DNA of 31,275 nucleotides, taken from Sphingobacteriaceae bacterium UBA6709. Lineage in GTDB: Bacteria; Bacteroidota; Bacteroidia; Sphingobacteriales; Sphingobacteriaceae. The position numbers were made by a program, and so were the translations under genes. This document shows positions 17,207 to 23,563 of the stretch, piece after piece (the first letter of the stretch is position 1; each line of letters starts with the position of its first letter). The notes under the pieces were generated by a model that was given only the letters and a program-made list of their open reading frames with translations, was not told the DNA's origin and made no database searches. The DNA lies in the NCBI GenBank assembly GCA_002454425.1, contig DKIV01000050.1, forward strand, positions 1 through 31,275, read 5' to 3'.

Positions 17207-17437
17207 TTAGTTGTTAAGCTCATATTTCATTTCCCGACAGTCGAAGCCCTGCGCTCGTAAGGTACGTTCCACGAGAGCAGGCTGCAAATCGTCCGCTTCA
17301 ATACGGAGGACTTTATCCGAGTCTTCCAGATCGAAGCTGAATCCCGCTATTTCGCGGATCTTGGCAAAAAGTGGTTTTATAATATTATTTACCTGATCAG
17401 TGCTAGATACAGTCGTGAAAAATATAAATATATCCAT
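17207..17437 (-). CDS. Small protein with ferredoxin-like (HMA-type) pattern
   Basis: The 76 aa start at the ATG at 17435-17437. The alternation of predicted strands and helices (MDIFIFFTTV, a helix around 12-31, VLRIEAD, a helix around 51-63, a final strand) resembles the beta-alpha-beta-beta-alpha-beta fold of heavy-metal-associated domains. However, the metal-binding CxxC is absent, and the only Cys is near the C-terminus. It is the last gene of the sigma-factor operon, 31 nt after the membrane-protein gene. Fold assignment is by eye; function is unknown. Confidence 0.6.
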   Translation of the reverse strand: MDIFIFFTTVSSTDQVNNIIKPLFAKIREIAGFSFDLEDSDKVLRIEADDLQPALVERTLRAQGFDCREMKYELNN

Positions 17438-17468
17438 GGATGTTGGTGTTTGAGTGTTCCTGGAGTGA

Positions 17469-17876
17469 TTAATTTGAAGGGTCATTGTTTGCAGATTTAT
17501 CGGAGTTGCGGTCTGCAAAGGGCCCCCAGTTACAGCGGCCACGTTCTTCCATCTTCCTGCGTAATTTCTCCCGTTGCTCGTCTGTGAGGCAGTTTGCCCA
17601 ATCAAATTTCTTATCATCAGGAGATACCCGTCCCATTCTGCGTTCCCACATTTTCTGTTTGAATCTGTCTGGTCCTCCTCCTTTACCGAAGCCGAAGAGT
17701 ATTTTGCACAGAATAAGTATTCCCATTGCCTGCCAAAAGCTTACGCTTTCCACATGTATAACTTCCGGCAAGATGTTGTTCCACAGCTGCATGACAACAT
17801 ACGAGGCTATGGCAAGAAAACAGCAAAAAGCAAGGGGAAAAAAGATAAACCGACCTTTATAAAAAAAACTTCTCAT
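17469..17876 (-). CDS. Two-helix membrane protein downstream of sigma factor (possible sigma regulator)
   Basis: The protein has 135 aa with two hydrophobic helices (about 10-32 and 46-62). The positive N-terminus (KGR at 7-9) and the basic tail after helix 2 predict that both ends are cytoplasmic. The tail (about 64-135) contains WERRMGR and a charged helix, DEQREKLRRKMEERGR, flanked by Cys96 and Cys115. The gene starts 3 nt after the ECF sigma-factor stop codon, so the two are co-translated. Position and topology make an anti-sigma role possible, but no known anti-sigma domain (ZAS, FecR, RskA) is recognisable. The cysteine pair could be a redox or metal switch; this is speculation. Confidence 0.65.
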   Translation of the reverse strand: MRSFFYKGRFIFFPLAFCCFLAIASYVVMQLWNNILPEVIHVESVSFWQAMGILILCKILFGFGKGGGPDRFKQKMWERRMGRVSPDDKKFDWANCLTDEQREKLRRKMEERGRCNWGPFADRNSDKSANNDPSN

Positions 17877-17879
17877 ATC

Positions 17880-18437
17880 TTAATTTTTAATAATTTCTGT
17901 ATACAGTTGCTGAAGACGCTCGCGCAGATGGAGCACCGCGTAGCGTTTTCTTGAAATCAGCGTGTTAACGTTTTGACCTGTTATTTCGGATATCTCCTGG
18001 AAAGACAAGTTGTCAAGCTCATGCCAGGTGAAGACATCTTTCTGTTCTGTTGGTAGCTCATCTAATGCGAGTACAAGACGTTCCCAAAAAAGGGTCTTCA
18101 TGAATTTGGTCTCCGGATCTTCACCCTCAGCAACGATGAGGTCTTTGAAATCAAGGCTGTCATCATCATCGCCGGTGCTGCCGAAGATATCGTCAAAAAG
18201 AGATTCTGATTTCTTTTTGTGCTTATCCAGAATCCTGTTTCTTGCTACCTTATATAGCCAGGCTCCTGTATTTTCCACGGGTCCTGTATTGATCATCGAG
18301 CTGAATTGGTACCAGACATCCTGAAGAATATCTTCCGCATCCTCATCGTTCTTTACGCGCCGGCGGATAAAGCCCAGCAAGTTTTTGCCATACGATTTTA
18401 CCGTATCGATTAAAAAGCTGTTCTTATCCTTAGACAT
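17880..18437 (-). CDS. ECF-type RNA polymerase sigma factor
   Basis: This sigma-70 family member of the extracytoplasmic-function group redirects RNA polymerase to stress or envelope promoters. It has 185 aa from the ATG at 18435-18437; a TTG five codons upstream is a poorer start. Region 2 (about 10-75) shows DAEDILQDVWYQF and AWLYKVARNRILD. Region 4 (about 120-175) shows LDELPTEQKDVF followed by a helix-turn-helix (FQEISEITGQNVNTLISRK). An acidic linker with DDDDS (90-94) joins them. Two genes follow with gaps of 3 and 31 nt. The minus-strand sequence upstream has TATCTTTA, one mismatch from TAnnTTTG, but no clear autoregulatory promoter was identified. Confidence 0.92.
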   Translation of the reverse strand: MSKDKNSFLIDTVKSYGKNLLGFIRRRVKNDEDAEDILQDVWYQFSSMINTGPVENTGAWLYKVARNRILDKHKKKSESLFDDIFGSTGDDDDSLDFKDLIVAEGEDPETKFMKTLFWERLVLALDELPTEQKDVFTWHELDNLSFQEISEITGQNVNTLISRKRYAVLHLRERLQQLYTEIIKN

Positions 18438-18589
18438 TATTGTTGTGACCAATGTTATTGTGTTTTAAAGATAAGGACGAATAAGGTTTAATAACATTTT
18501 AAAAAAATGTAAAAAAAGTGACGTTCAGCCATAAGCATTGAGCAACGCTTGTTTGTTAATGTGTTTTTAAAGCTTTAGGTTAGTGGAAT

Positions 18590-19495
18590 ATGGATAACAA
18601 AAAGTCTATCGTTTGCTTCGGCGAAGTGTTATGGGATGTATTGGAGGCGGATAAGAAGCCTGGAGGTGCTCCCATGAACGTTGCGTATCATTTAAATTCT
18701 TTAGGTCATCACGCGACAATGGTGAGTGCTGTTGGCGATGATGAAAACGGTAGCGCGCTCACATCCTTTCTTCAAAGTAAAGGATTGCCACTCACATCCA
18801 TACAAATTGTCTCTGATTTCCCTACCGGACTAGCATTGGCCAGACGAGACTCTGATCATGAAATACGCTATGATATCGTAGAGCCCGCGGCCTGGGATAA
18901 TATTTCTCCAAATGAAGAGCTGACGCGACAGGTAGCGGCCGCTGATATATTGGTGTTTGGCAGCTTGGGACTTCGTTCTGCGAGAAGCCGGGATACTTTA
19001 TTGTCGTTATTAAGCTTTTCGCCTTACCGTGTATTCGATATAAACTTGCGCCCTCCCCATTATACGCCTGAATTAGTACTACAACTTTTTCAGCATGCCG
19101 ATCTCATAAAGATGAATGAGGAGGAACTGTCGATGGTAGTATCATGGCTCTCTGAGGAGAGCTTCGCTTCTGAAACGGAAATGTTGGATCTGCTGCTGAG
19201 TGTTTTTCCTGATAAAGAGCTTATCGTAAGCCGTGGGGCTCGTGGGGCTTCTTATTACGCGGAGGGTATATCTTGCTCTGTTCCTGCTATTCCTGTGAGT
19301 GTTGTAGATACCATAGGAAGCGGAGATTCATTTCTTGCCGCGTTTCTAAGTAAAAAGCTTGAGGGGGCTGATATAGAAGAGGCTATGCGATATGCTACTG
19401 CTATGGGAGCATTTATTACATCGCAGGCTGGCGCGTGTCCTTCTTATGACAGAGCATCGTTTGATGTTTTTCGTGCGCAGCATGCTATTGATTAG
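18590..19495 (+). CDS. PfkB-family carbohydrate kinase (fructokinase-like)
   Basis: This ribokinase/PfkB sugar kinase transfers phosphate from ATP to a sugar. The 301 aa carry the N-terminal motif GGAPMNVAYHLNSLG (25-39) and the C-terminal anion-hole and catalytic-base motif DTIGSGDS (240-247, base Asp246). The sequence FGEVLWD near the start and the GGAPMNVA variant resemble bacterial fructokinases, so D-fructose is the best guess. Ribose, adenosine or deoxygluconate cannot be excluded. It is divergent from the sigma-factor operon and not linked to a sugar transporter here. An inverted repeat without a T run (19514-19543) follows the stop codon. Confidence 0.88.
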   Translation: MDNKKSIVCFGEVLWDVLEADKKPGGAPMNVAYHLNSLGHHATMVSAVGDDENGSALTSFLQSKGLPLTSIQIVSDFPTGLALARRDSDHEIRYDIVEPAAWDNISPNEELTRQVAAADILVFGSLGLRSARSRDTLLSLLSFSPYRVFDINLRPPHYTPELVLQLFQHADLIKMNEEELSMVVSWLSEESFASETEMLDLLLSVFPDKELIVSRGARGASYYAEGISCSVPAIPVSVVDTIGSGDSFLAAFLSKKLEGADIEEAMRYATAMGAFITSQAGACPSYDRASFDVFRAQHAID

Positions 19496-19513
19496 GCATG
19501 TTTAGGCCCGGAG

Positions 19514-19543
19514 ATGTTTGAAGTCGCTGCTTCGTTCAAACAT
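19514..19543. repeat. Inverted repeat after the sugar-kinase gene
   Basis: ATGTTTGAA (19514-19522) and TTCAAACAT (19535-19543) form a perfect 9-bp stem with a 12-nt loop, 18 nt past the kinase stop. It may end transcription or stabilise the 3' end, but no U tract follows. A second dyad, TCCTTT/AAAGGA, lies at 19561-19583. Confidence 0.45.
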
Positions 19544-19620
19544 TCGATAGATTGTACTGTTCCTTTATTGATCTGGCAAAGGAAAGGTGCTGATTGACAG
19601 ACGCTTTTCCAGTTGTTTAG

Positions 19621-19634
19621 ATAGGTTAACCTAT
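19621..19634. promoter_or_regulatory. Perfect 14-bp palindrome before the stress-protein gene
   Basis: ATAGGTTAACCTAT is fully self-complementary and ends 14 nt before the ATG at 19649. This is a plausible operator for a dimeric repressor. No loop is present, so a hairpin function is unlikely. Confidence 0.45.
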
Positions 19635-19648
19635 AAATCAATAAAAAC

Positions 19649-20185
19649 ATGGATAGTATCAATAAAAATCAACCCGAAGATAATCGTAAGAACCTGCAGG
19701 CCGAGGCGGCAATTGAGAAGATAAAGGACTTAGTTCAGCAAGCGGAAACATGCTTTTTCTGCACCGGCCTTGGAAAAGAAGGGCCGTTTAATACCAGACC
19801 CATGACGGCTCTCAAAGTAGATGACCTAGGCAATATTTGGTTTATGAGTGCCATTGATAGTCATAAGAATGCTGATATTTCTGAAAGTTCTTCCGTCCAG
19901 TTATTGTTCAGGGGTAAAACTTATAGCGATTTTCTTTCGCTATACGGGGAGGCGCTCGTTACGCAGGACAAGCAGGTTATAAAAAGTTTGTGGAATCCGC
20001 TAATAAAAACCTGGTTTACGGAAGGAGAAGATGATCCACGCATTAGCGTCATTAAAGTAGTCCCAGAGCAGGGCTATTATTGGGATACAAAGCATGGAGT
20101 TATCGTTTCCTTTGCTAAGCAGTTAGCGGGAGCAATTACCGGAGTTACGCTCGATGATTCTATTGAAGGTAGCATAAATCTATAA
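19649..20185 (+). CDS. General stress protein 26-like, FMN-binding split-barrel protein
   Basis: This 178-aa protein belongs to the pyridoxamine-5'-phosphate-oxidase-like superfamily, in the subgroup of general stress protein 26. After a helical N-terminus (about 15-33) the split beta-barrel shows CFFCTGLG (35-42), NTRPMTALKVDD (48-59), IWFMSAIDSHK (63-73) and VQLLFRG (83-89). A late WDTKHGVI motif is at 144-151. Members bind flavin and are linked to oxidative or general stress, but few have a known reaction. It is probably not true PdxH. No signal peptide is present. A 14-bp palindrome sits just upstream. Confidence 0.85.
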   Translation: MDSINKNQPEDNRKNLQAEAAIEKIKDLVQQAETCFFCTGLGKEGPFNTRPMTALKVDDLGNIWFMSAIDSHKNADISESSSVQLLFRGKTYSDFLSLYGEALVTQDKQVIKSLWNPLIKTWFTEGEDDPRISVIKVVPEQGYYWDTKHGVIVSFAKQLAGAITGVTLDDSIEGSINL

Positions 20186-20269
20186 TTATACAGCCTACCC
20201 AATCCTGTTATTTTGAATCTTTATAAATTGTAAGCCTGCTTGCGTATCTTTATGCTCACAAAACAGGCT

Positions 20270-20401
20270 ATGGATACAAATAAAGTAAAGTCATATTTAA
20301 AGAAACTTGGTTGGGTGGGCTTTTTCTTCTTCCTGATAAAAGGTCTTGTATGGATCTTCATTTTCCTTTTTGTTAAAAATAAAATTACAGGTGATGCGTA
20401 A
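20270..20401 (+). CDS. 43-aa single-helix membrane peptide
   Basis: An ATG at 20270 opens a 43-codon frame ending with TAA at 20399-20401. The peptide has a basic N-terminus (MDTNKVKSYLKKLGW), one strongly hydrophobic segment (about 15-36, rich in Phe, Ile and Leu) and a short basic tail. The shape is typical of a real small membrane protein. Its last codons overlap the start of the following lipoprotein gene by 8 nt, suggesting coupled translation. I recall similar short KKLGW-type peptides in this phylum but cannot name a family. Confidence 0.6.
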   Translation: MDTNKVKSYLKKLGWVGFFFFLIKGLVWIFIFLFVKNKITGDA

Positions 20402-20855
20402 TTCCATCCTTTTTCTCGTTTCTGTATGGTGTTTTATTTCTTGTGGCAATCCTGAGAAAAAGCAAGCCGCTCCAGTAGATACGGCGACCGCTACAAGCAA
20501 TACGGAGCACGGGCAGGACTATTGTTACGAGATGCTTGAGCATGGCGACTCGGTGCGTCTAAGCTATCGACTCTCTCCTGATCATTTAATTCTAGGGCGA
20601 CTGGATTATCTGTTAGCAGAAAAAGATGCCAACAGAGGAAGCGTTCAGGGCTTTTTAAAGGGTGATACGCTCATCCTTGAATATATCTTTAAATCAGAAG
20701 GTGTAGAGTCAAGCCGTGAAGTTGCCTTTTTAATGAAAGGCGACACATTGGAGGAGGGATATGGCCCTCAGCAGGAGAAAGCGGGAAAAATGCTTTTTGA
20801 AGATCATTCTAAAATTACTTTCGGCCAGGGAATCATTTTGCGTCAGTGTAAATGA
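20394..20855 (+). CDS. Small lipoprotein of unknown function
   Basis: The product has 153 aa from the ATG at 20394, which lies inside the end of the 43-aa gene. A signal sequence ends in a lipobox-like FISC (Cys17), followed by a Lys/Ala/Thr-rich linker. The rest (about 40-153) is a beta-rich domain with HGDSVRLSYRLS, RGSVQGFLKGDTLILEYIF and a final ITFGQGIILRQC. The repeated GDTL-type turns look like a small barrel or sandwich. No known domain is recognised. It is probably lipid-anchored in the envelope. Confidence 0.75.
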   Translation: MRNSILFLVSVWCFISCGNPEKKQAAPVDTATATSNTEHGQDYCYEMLEHGDSVRLSYRLSPDHLILGRLDYLLAEKDANRGSVQGFLKGDTLILEYIFKSEGVESSREVAFLMKGDTLEEGYGPQQEKAGKMLFEDHSKITFGQGIILRQCK

Positions 20856-20945
20856 TATGAGGCATGCACTGTGTAATAGTATATAAAACTACTCAATGTA
20901 TTGCCGAATAATTTGAAGACGAAATGTATCCGAAAATATTATTTA

Positions 20946-20976
20946 TTTTTGTTTGACGAATTGCTCTTTATCCTTG
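20946..20976 (+). promoter_or_regulatory. Possible promoter of mscL
   Basis: TTTG ending at 20951 lies 17 nt before TATCCTTG (20969-20976), a 7 of 8 match to TAnnTTTG, 57 nt ahead of the mscL ATG. Tentative. Confidence 0.3.
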
Positions 20977-21033
20977 GTTTTTGTAACCCGGTAATGATTT
21001 TTCAGGAATTTTAATCACAATTAATTTTATATA

Positions 21034-21441
21034 ATGGGAATTGTCAGAGAGTTTAGGGAGTTTGCAATGCGCGGCAACGTCATTGATTTGGCAGTCGGTG
21101 TAATCATCGGAGCAGCGTTTGGAAAGATCGTATCTTCATTGGTTGACGATATAATCATGCCGCCAATCGGCTATTTAACCGGAGGCATCGATTTTGCCGA
21201 TAAAAAAATTATTCTCAAAGACGGAGATGCCGCCGCCAAGATTGCGGAAGTCTCTATTAAATATGGGAATTTCCTTAATACCCTTATTCAATTTATCATT
21301 ATCGCCTTCTGTATATTCGTGGTCGTTAAGATAATTAATCAGCTAAATCGCAAGAAAGTAGCCGCGCCATCTACTCCGCCGGCACCAACAAAAGAAGAGG
21401 TTCTCTTGACTGAAATCCGCGATATTCTTCGCTCCAAATAA
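21034..21441 (+). CDS. mscL: Large-conductance mechanosensitive channel
   Basis: This homopentameric inner-membrane channel opens under high membrane tension to release solutes during hypo-osmotic shock. The 135 aa show the amphipathic N-terminal helix (MGIVREFREFAMRGN) and the TM1 pore helix with its conserved Gly/Ala pattern (VIDLAVGVIIGAAFGKIV, 16-33), followed by DDIIMPP. A periplasmic loop, TM2 (about 86-104) and a cytoplasmic C-terminal helix ending in LTEIRDILRS complete the protein. The length is normal. It is a single-gene unit converging on the lipoprotein gene at 21532. Confidence 0.97.
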   Translation: MGIVREFREFAMRGNVIDLAVGVIIGAAFGKIVSSLVDDIIMPPIGYLTGGIDFADKKIILKDGDAAAKIAEVSIKYGNFLNTLIQFIIIAFCIFVVVKIINQLNRKKVAAPSTPPAPTKEEVLLTEIRDILRSK

Positions 21442-21444
21442 TTA

Positions 21445-21512
21445 ACACGCTACAGGAAAAAGCGGCATAGTGGGCTTGCTCCTCTTATCCATTTAGCTTC
21501 CTGTAGCGGTGT
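21445..21512. terminator. Long inverted repeat between convergent genes (possible bidirectional terminator)
   Basis: ACACGCTACAGGAA (21445-21458) pairs with TTCCTGTAGCGGTGT (21498-21512): 14 bp with one bulged base around a 39-nt loop. It starts 3 nt past the mscL stop and ends 19 nt before the stop of the minus-strand lipoprotein gene. AT-rich sequence flanks both sides, but neither has a classical T run, so termination is inferred from position. Confidence 0.55.
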
Positions 21513-21531
21513 ATCCTATTTTGCCGGACGA

Positions 21532-22464
21532 TTATTCCGCAACTCCCTTAACATTTAGTTTTATCTCTGAACTGTGTTTTATTCCCAGTGTTGATCCTGG
21601 TTTAACGCTAAGAAAGCGCGCCAGATAGACATTTATTATGCCTTCAAGCACACGACGTCGCGATTGCTCGAACTCCGGGCTTACCACGAACGAGCCCAGG
21701 TATATCTTTCCATTTTCGTCAACAAAGGCCTTGAAGCTATAATTAAAGTCCTTATAGGCCTTATGTATTATTATATTAAACTCAGGGTATAAGTATTCAT
21801 CCGAGGGACTTTTATGGAGAATATCTAATGGATCTGGCTCCTCACTATGTTTTTCTACCGATATCTCTGGAATACGACTGGTTAGGGTCACTGGATTTCT
21901 GCCCGCAAATACAGAATCCTTGATCTGAGGATTTCTATTTGCAATCAGCGATTTTTGCCTGATGAACGTAGTGTCAGCGGAACTTGGACGTCGTAAATTC
22001 TCGATGTTTAAATGATGCTGATTGATATAATCATACGAATAAAACTTCATGAACGCATTTGAAAACTCTTTTGATATAACTTTTTCATCAACGGATAAGA
22101 GCTGGAAAATAATGCTGTCTTTGCTCAGGTGTTTTAATCTCATCCAATATCTGGCGACATTAAAGACAGAGTCATGGTCATGATAAATAGGATAATGGTA
22201 AAATACCTTCGCGGTAGGGTGATAAACCATGATCGAATCATCAGACAGAAAGTGCACCTTCCAGGAAGGTTCCAGCTCATAGCCCTGTGGATTAAAGGAT
22301 AGGCCGTTTGTAAAATATCGATCCGCTTCGATATACTGCATGCCCAGAATTGACTTGAATGTGGGCTTCGATTTCTGATCTTTAGAAGGGCTACAGGAGC
22401 TAGCTACAGCTATTATACAAACTAGTAAAAATGCGCAGAGGGGGCTTTTCAAGAGCTTTATCAT
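21532..22464 (-). CDS. Lipoprotein of unknown function (310 aa)
   Basis: A signal sequence ends in lipobox ASSC (Cys24), predicting a lipid-anchored envelope protein. The N-terminal part (about 35-160) is rich in Tyr, His and aromatic residues, with YHYPIYHDHDS. The C-terminal part (about 225-305) resembles, weakly, the TonB C-terminal-like domain found in many Bacteroidota proteins: a YPEFNIII start, FKAFVDENGKIYLGSFVVSP, and a late GI.NVYLARFLSVKPGS. That resemblance is by eye and not strong. It is transcribed away from the lipocalin gene with 94 nt between them and may share its transcript. Confidence 0.75.
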   Translation of the reverse strand: MIKLLKSPLCAFLLVCIIAVASSCSPSKDQKSKPTFKSILGMQYIEADRYFTNGLSFNPQGYELEPSWKVHFLSDDSIMVYHPTAKVFYHYPIYHDHDSVFNVARYWMRLKHLSKDSIIFQLLSVDEKVISKEFSNAFMKFYSYDYINQHHLNIENLRRPSSADTTFIRQKSLIANRNPQIKDSVFAGRNPVTLTSRIPEISVEKHSEEPDPLDILHKSPSDEYLYPEFNIIIHKAYKDFNYSFKAFVDENGKIYLGSFVVSPEFEQSRRRVLEGIINVYLARFLSVKPGSTLGIKHSSEIKLNVKGVAE

Positions 22465-22520
22465 CTGTATGCTAAGTTAGAAAAGATAATGGTCTTCTTA
22501 CCCCCGCCATCACTAATGTT

Positions 22521-22548
22521 TGACGATCTCTCATAAGAGAGATCATCA
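22521..22548. repeat. Hairpin between the lipocalin and lipoprotein genes
   Basis: GATCTCTC (22525-22532) and GAGAGATC (22537-22544) form a perfect stem with a 4-nt loop, extended by TGA/TCA across one mismatch. It lies 11 nt downstream of the lipocalin stop on the minus strand. There is no T run, so it may process, stabilise or attenuate a shared transcript. Confidence 0.5.
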
Positions 22549-22558
22549 GAGCCAATAT

Positions 22559-23122
22559 TTAAGCAGAATAATCCTGATCGGCAGGTACATCCGCCGCCTT
22601 CTGAGGGGTAACTTTGATCTTGGCAATATCAAACCCTTTTTCCATAGCCGAAATCAGTAGTTTGCGGTAAGTAGCCTTTTCCATCCAAGGCTTACGACTA
22701 AGTATCCAGAGGCTTTTTCTATCAGGGTGACCCACCATGGCATACGAGTAATCAGGAGCAAGGTCGATGATCCAATATTTTCCGGTAAAGGGCCAGAGGA
22801 ATTGTACGTCAAGTTTCGCGTTGCTTTTGGGATCAGCCACTGTGGCTTTGCCGCTAATTGTTTTTTCCTGCCCCGCAACGATGCACGAGTTTTTGATAGT
22901 TACGGTGCCATCGTCGTTGAGCGAGTAATGAGCCTTAGTATATGAGCATCCGTCTTCAAAATGTTTCGGTATTGCCGCTATTTCATACCAACGTCCCTGA
23001 TATTGTTTCAGGTCAACGTCAGCAACGGTATTAAGGGGTTGTTCAAGGATTTTCCTCACAATAAGAGCTGTTGCTCCAGCTACCAGGCCTACGGCAGCTA
23101 TTATTCCTGTCGATTTTTTCAT
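22559..23122 (-). CDS. blc: Lipocalin, Blc-like
   Basis: This bacterial lipocalin of 187 aa binds lipids or other small hydrophobic ligands in a beta-barrel and is linked to membrane maintenance under stress. Hallmarks are YQGRWYEIA (41-49, containing the GxW motif), the strand DGTVTIKNSC, then KLDVQFLWPFTGKYWIIDL and YAMVGHPDRKSLWILSR (the region with the conserved Arg). Unlike E. coli Blc it has no lipobox Cys. Instead an N-terminal hydrophobic segment (about 6-23) without an obvious cleavage site precedes the barrel, so it may be anchored by a helix. Confidence 0.93.
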   Translation of the reverse strand: MKKSTGIIAAVGLVAGATALIVRKILEQPLNTVADVDLKQYQGRWYEIAAIPKHFEDGCSYTKAHYSLNDDGTVTIKNSCIVAGQEKTISGKATVADPKSNAKLDVQFLWPFTGKYWIIDLAPDYSYAMVGHPDRKSLWILSRKPWMEKATYRKLLISAMEKGFDIAKIKVTPQKAADVPADQDYSA

Positions 23123-23211
23123 AGGTGTGTGTTCTGCAGTATGTTATAGCCTGCATCTATTATCCTATGAACGCTGCAATGTTAAATTTGTTTAAACACC
23201 GCGATAGCCCT

Positions 23212-23559
23212 TTAGAGAGCGAGCGTATTCTTTATCTCTTTCGGCAGTTTTTTTACGATCAGATCGTAAGAGTCTTTAAGCCATTGCCTGATCAGGTGAT
23301 CTTCTGCTGATCCATTGGGAATAAGGGTATTCCAGTGCTTTTTGTTCATGTGAAAGCCGGGTAATACTTCCGGATATTGCTCCCGCAGTTCCACCGCTTT
23401 ATCGGGATCGCACTTTACGTTAACACTAAGTTTCCCCAGCGATATTAAGGCGAATATTTTGCCACCGACACGCATCACTAGGGTGTCGTCGCCAAAAGGC
23501 ATATCCTCCGTTGCTTCTGGCAGACTTAAGCAAAAGTCTCTAATATCTTCGACGTGCAT
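23212..23559 (-). CDS. MmcQ/YjbR family protein
   Basis: This 115-aa protein has the typical YjbR pattern: an N-terminal helix with FCLSLPEATEDMPFGDD (9-25), VGGKIFALI (31-39), NVKCDPDKA (46-54), the PGFHMNKKHWNT segment (66-77) and a C-terminal helical DSYDLIVKKLP. The fold resembles CyaY and double-wing DNA-binding proteins, but the molecular role is not established. It starts 4 nt after the ctpA stop and is probably co-transcribed with ctpA. Confidence 0.9.
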   Translation of the reverse strand: MHVEDIRDFCLSLPEATEDMPFGDDTLVMRVGGKIFALISLGKLSVNVKCDPDKAVELREQYPEVLPGFHMNKKHWNTLIPNGSAEDHLIRQWLKDSYDLIVKKLPKEIKNTLAL

Positions 23560-23563
23560 TTTA

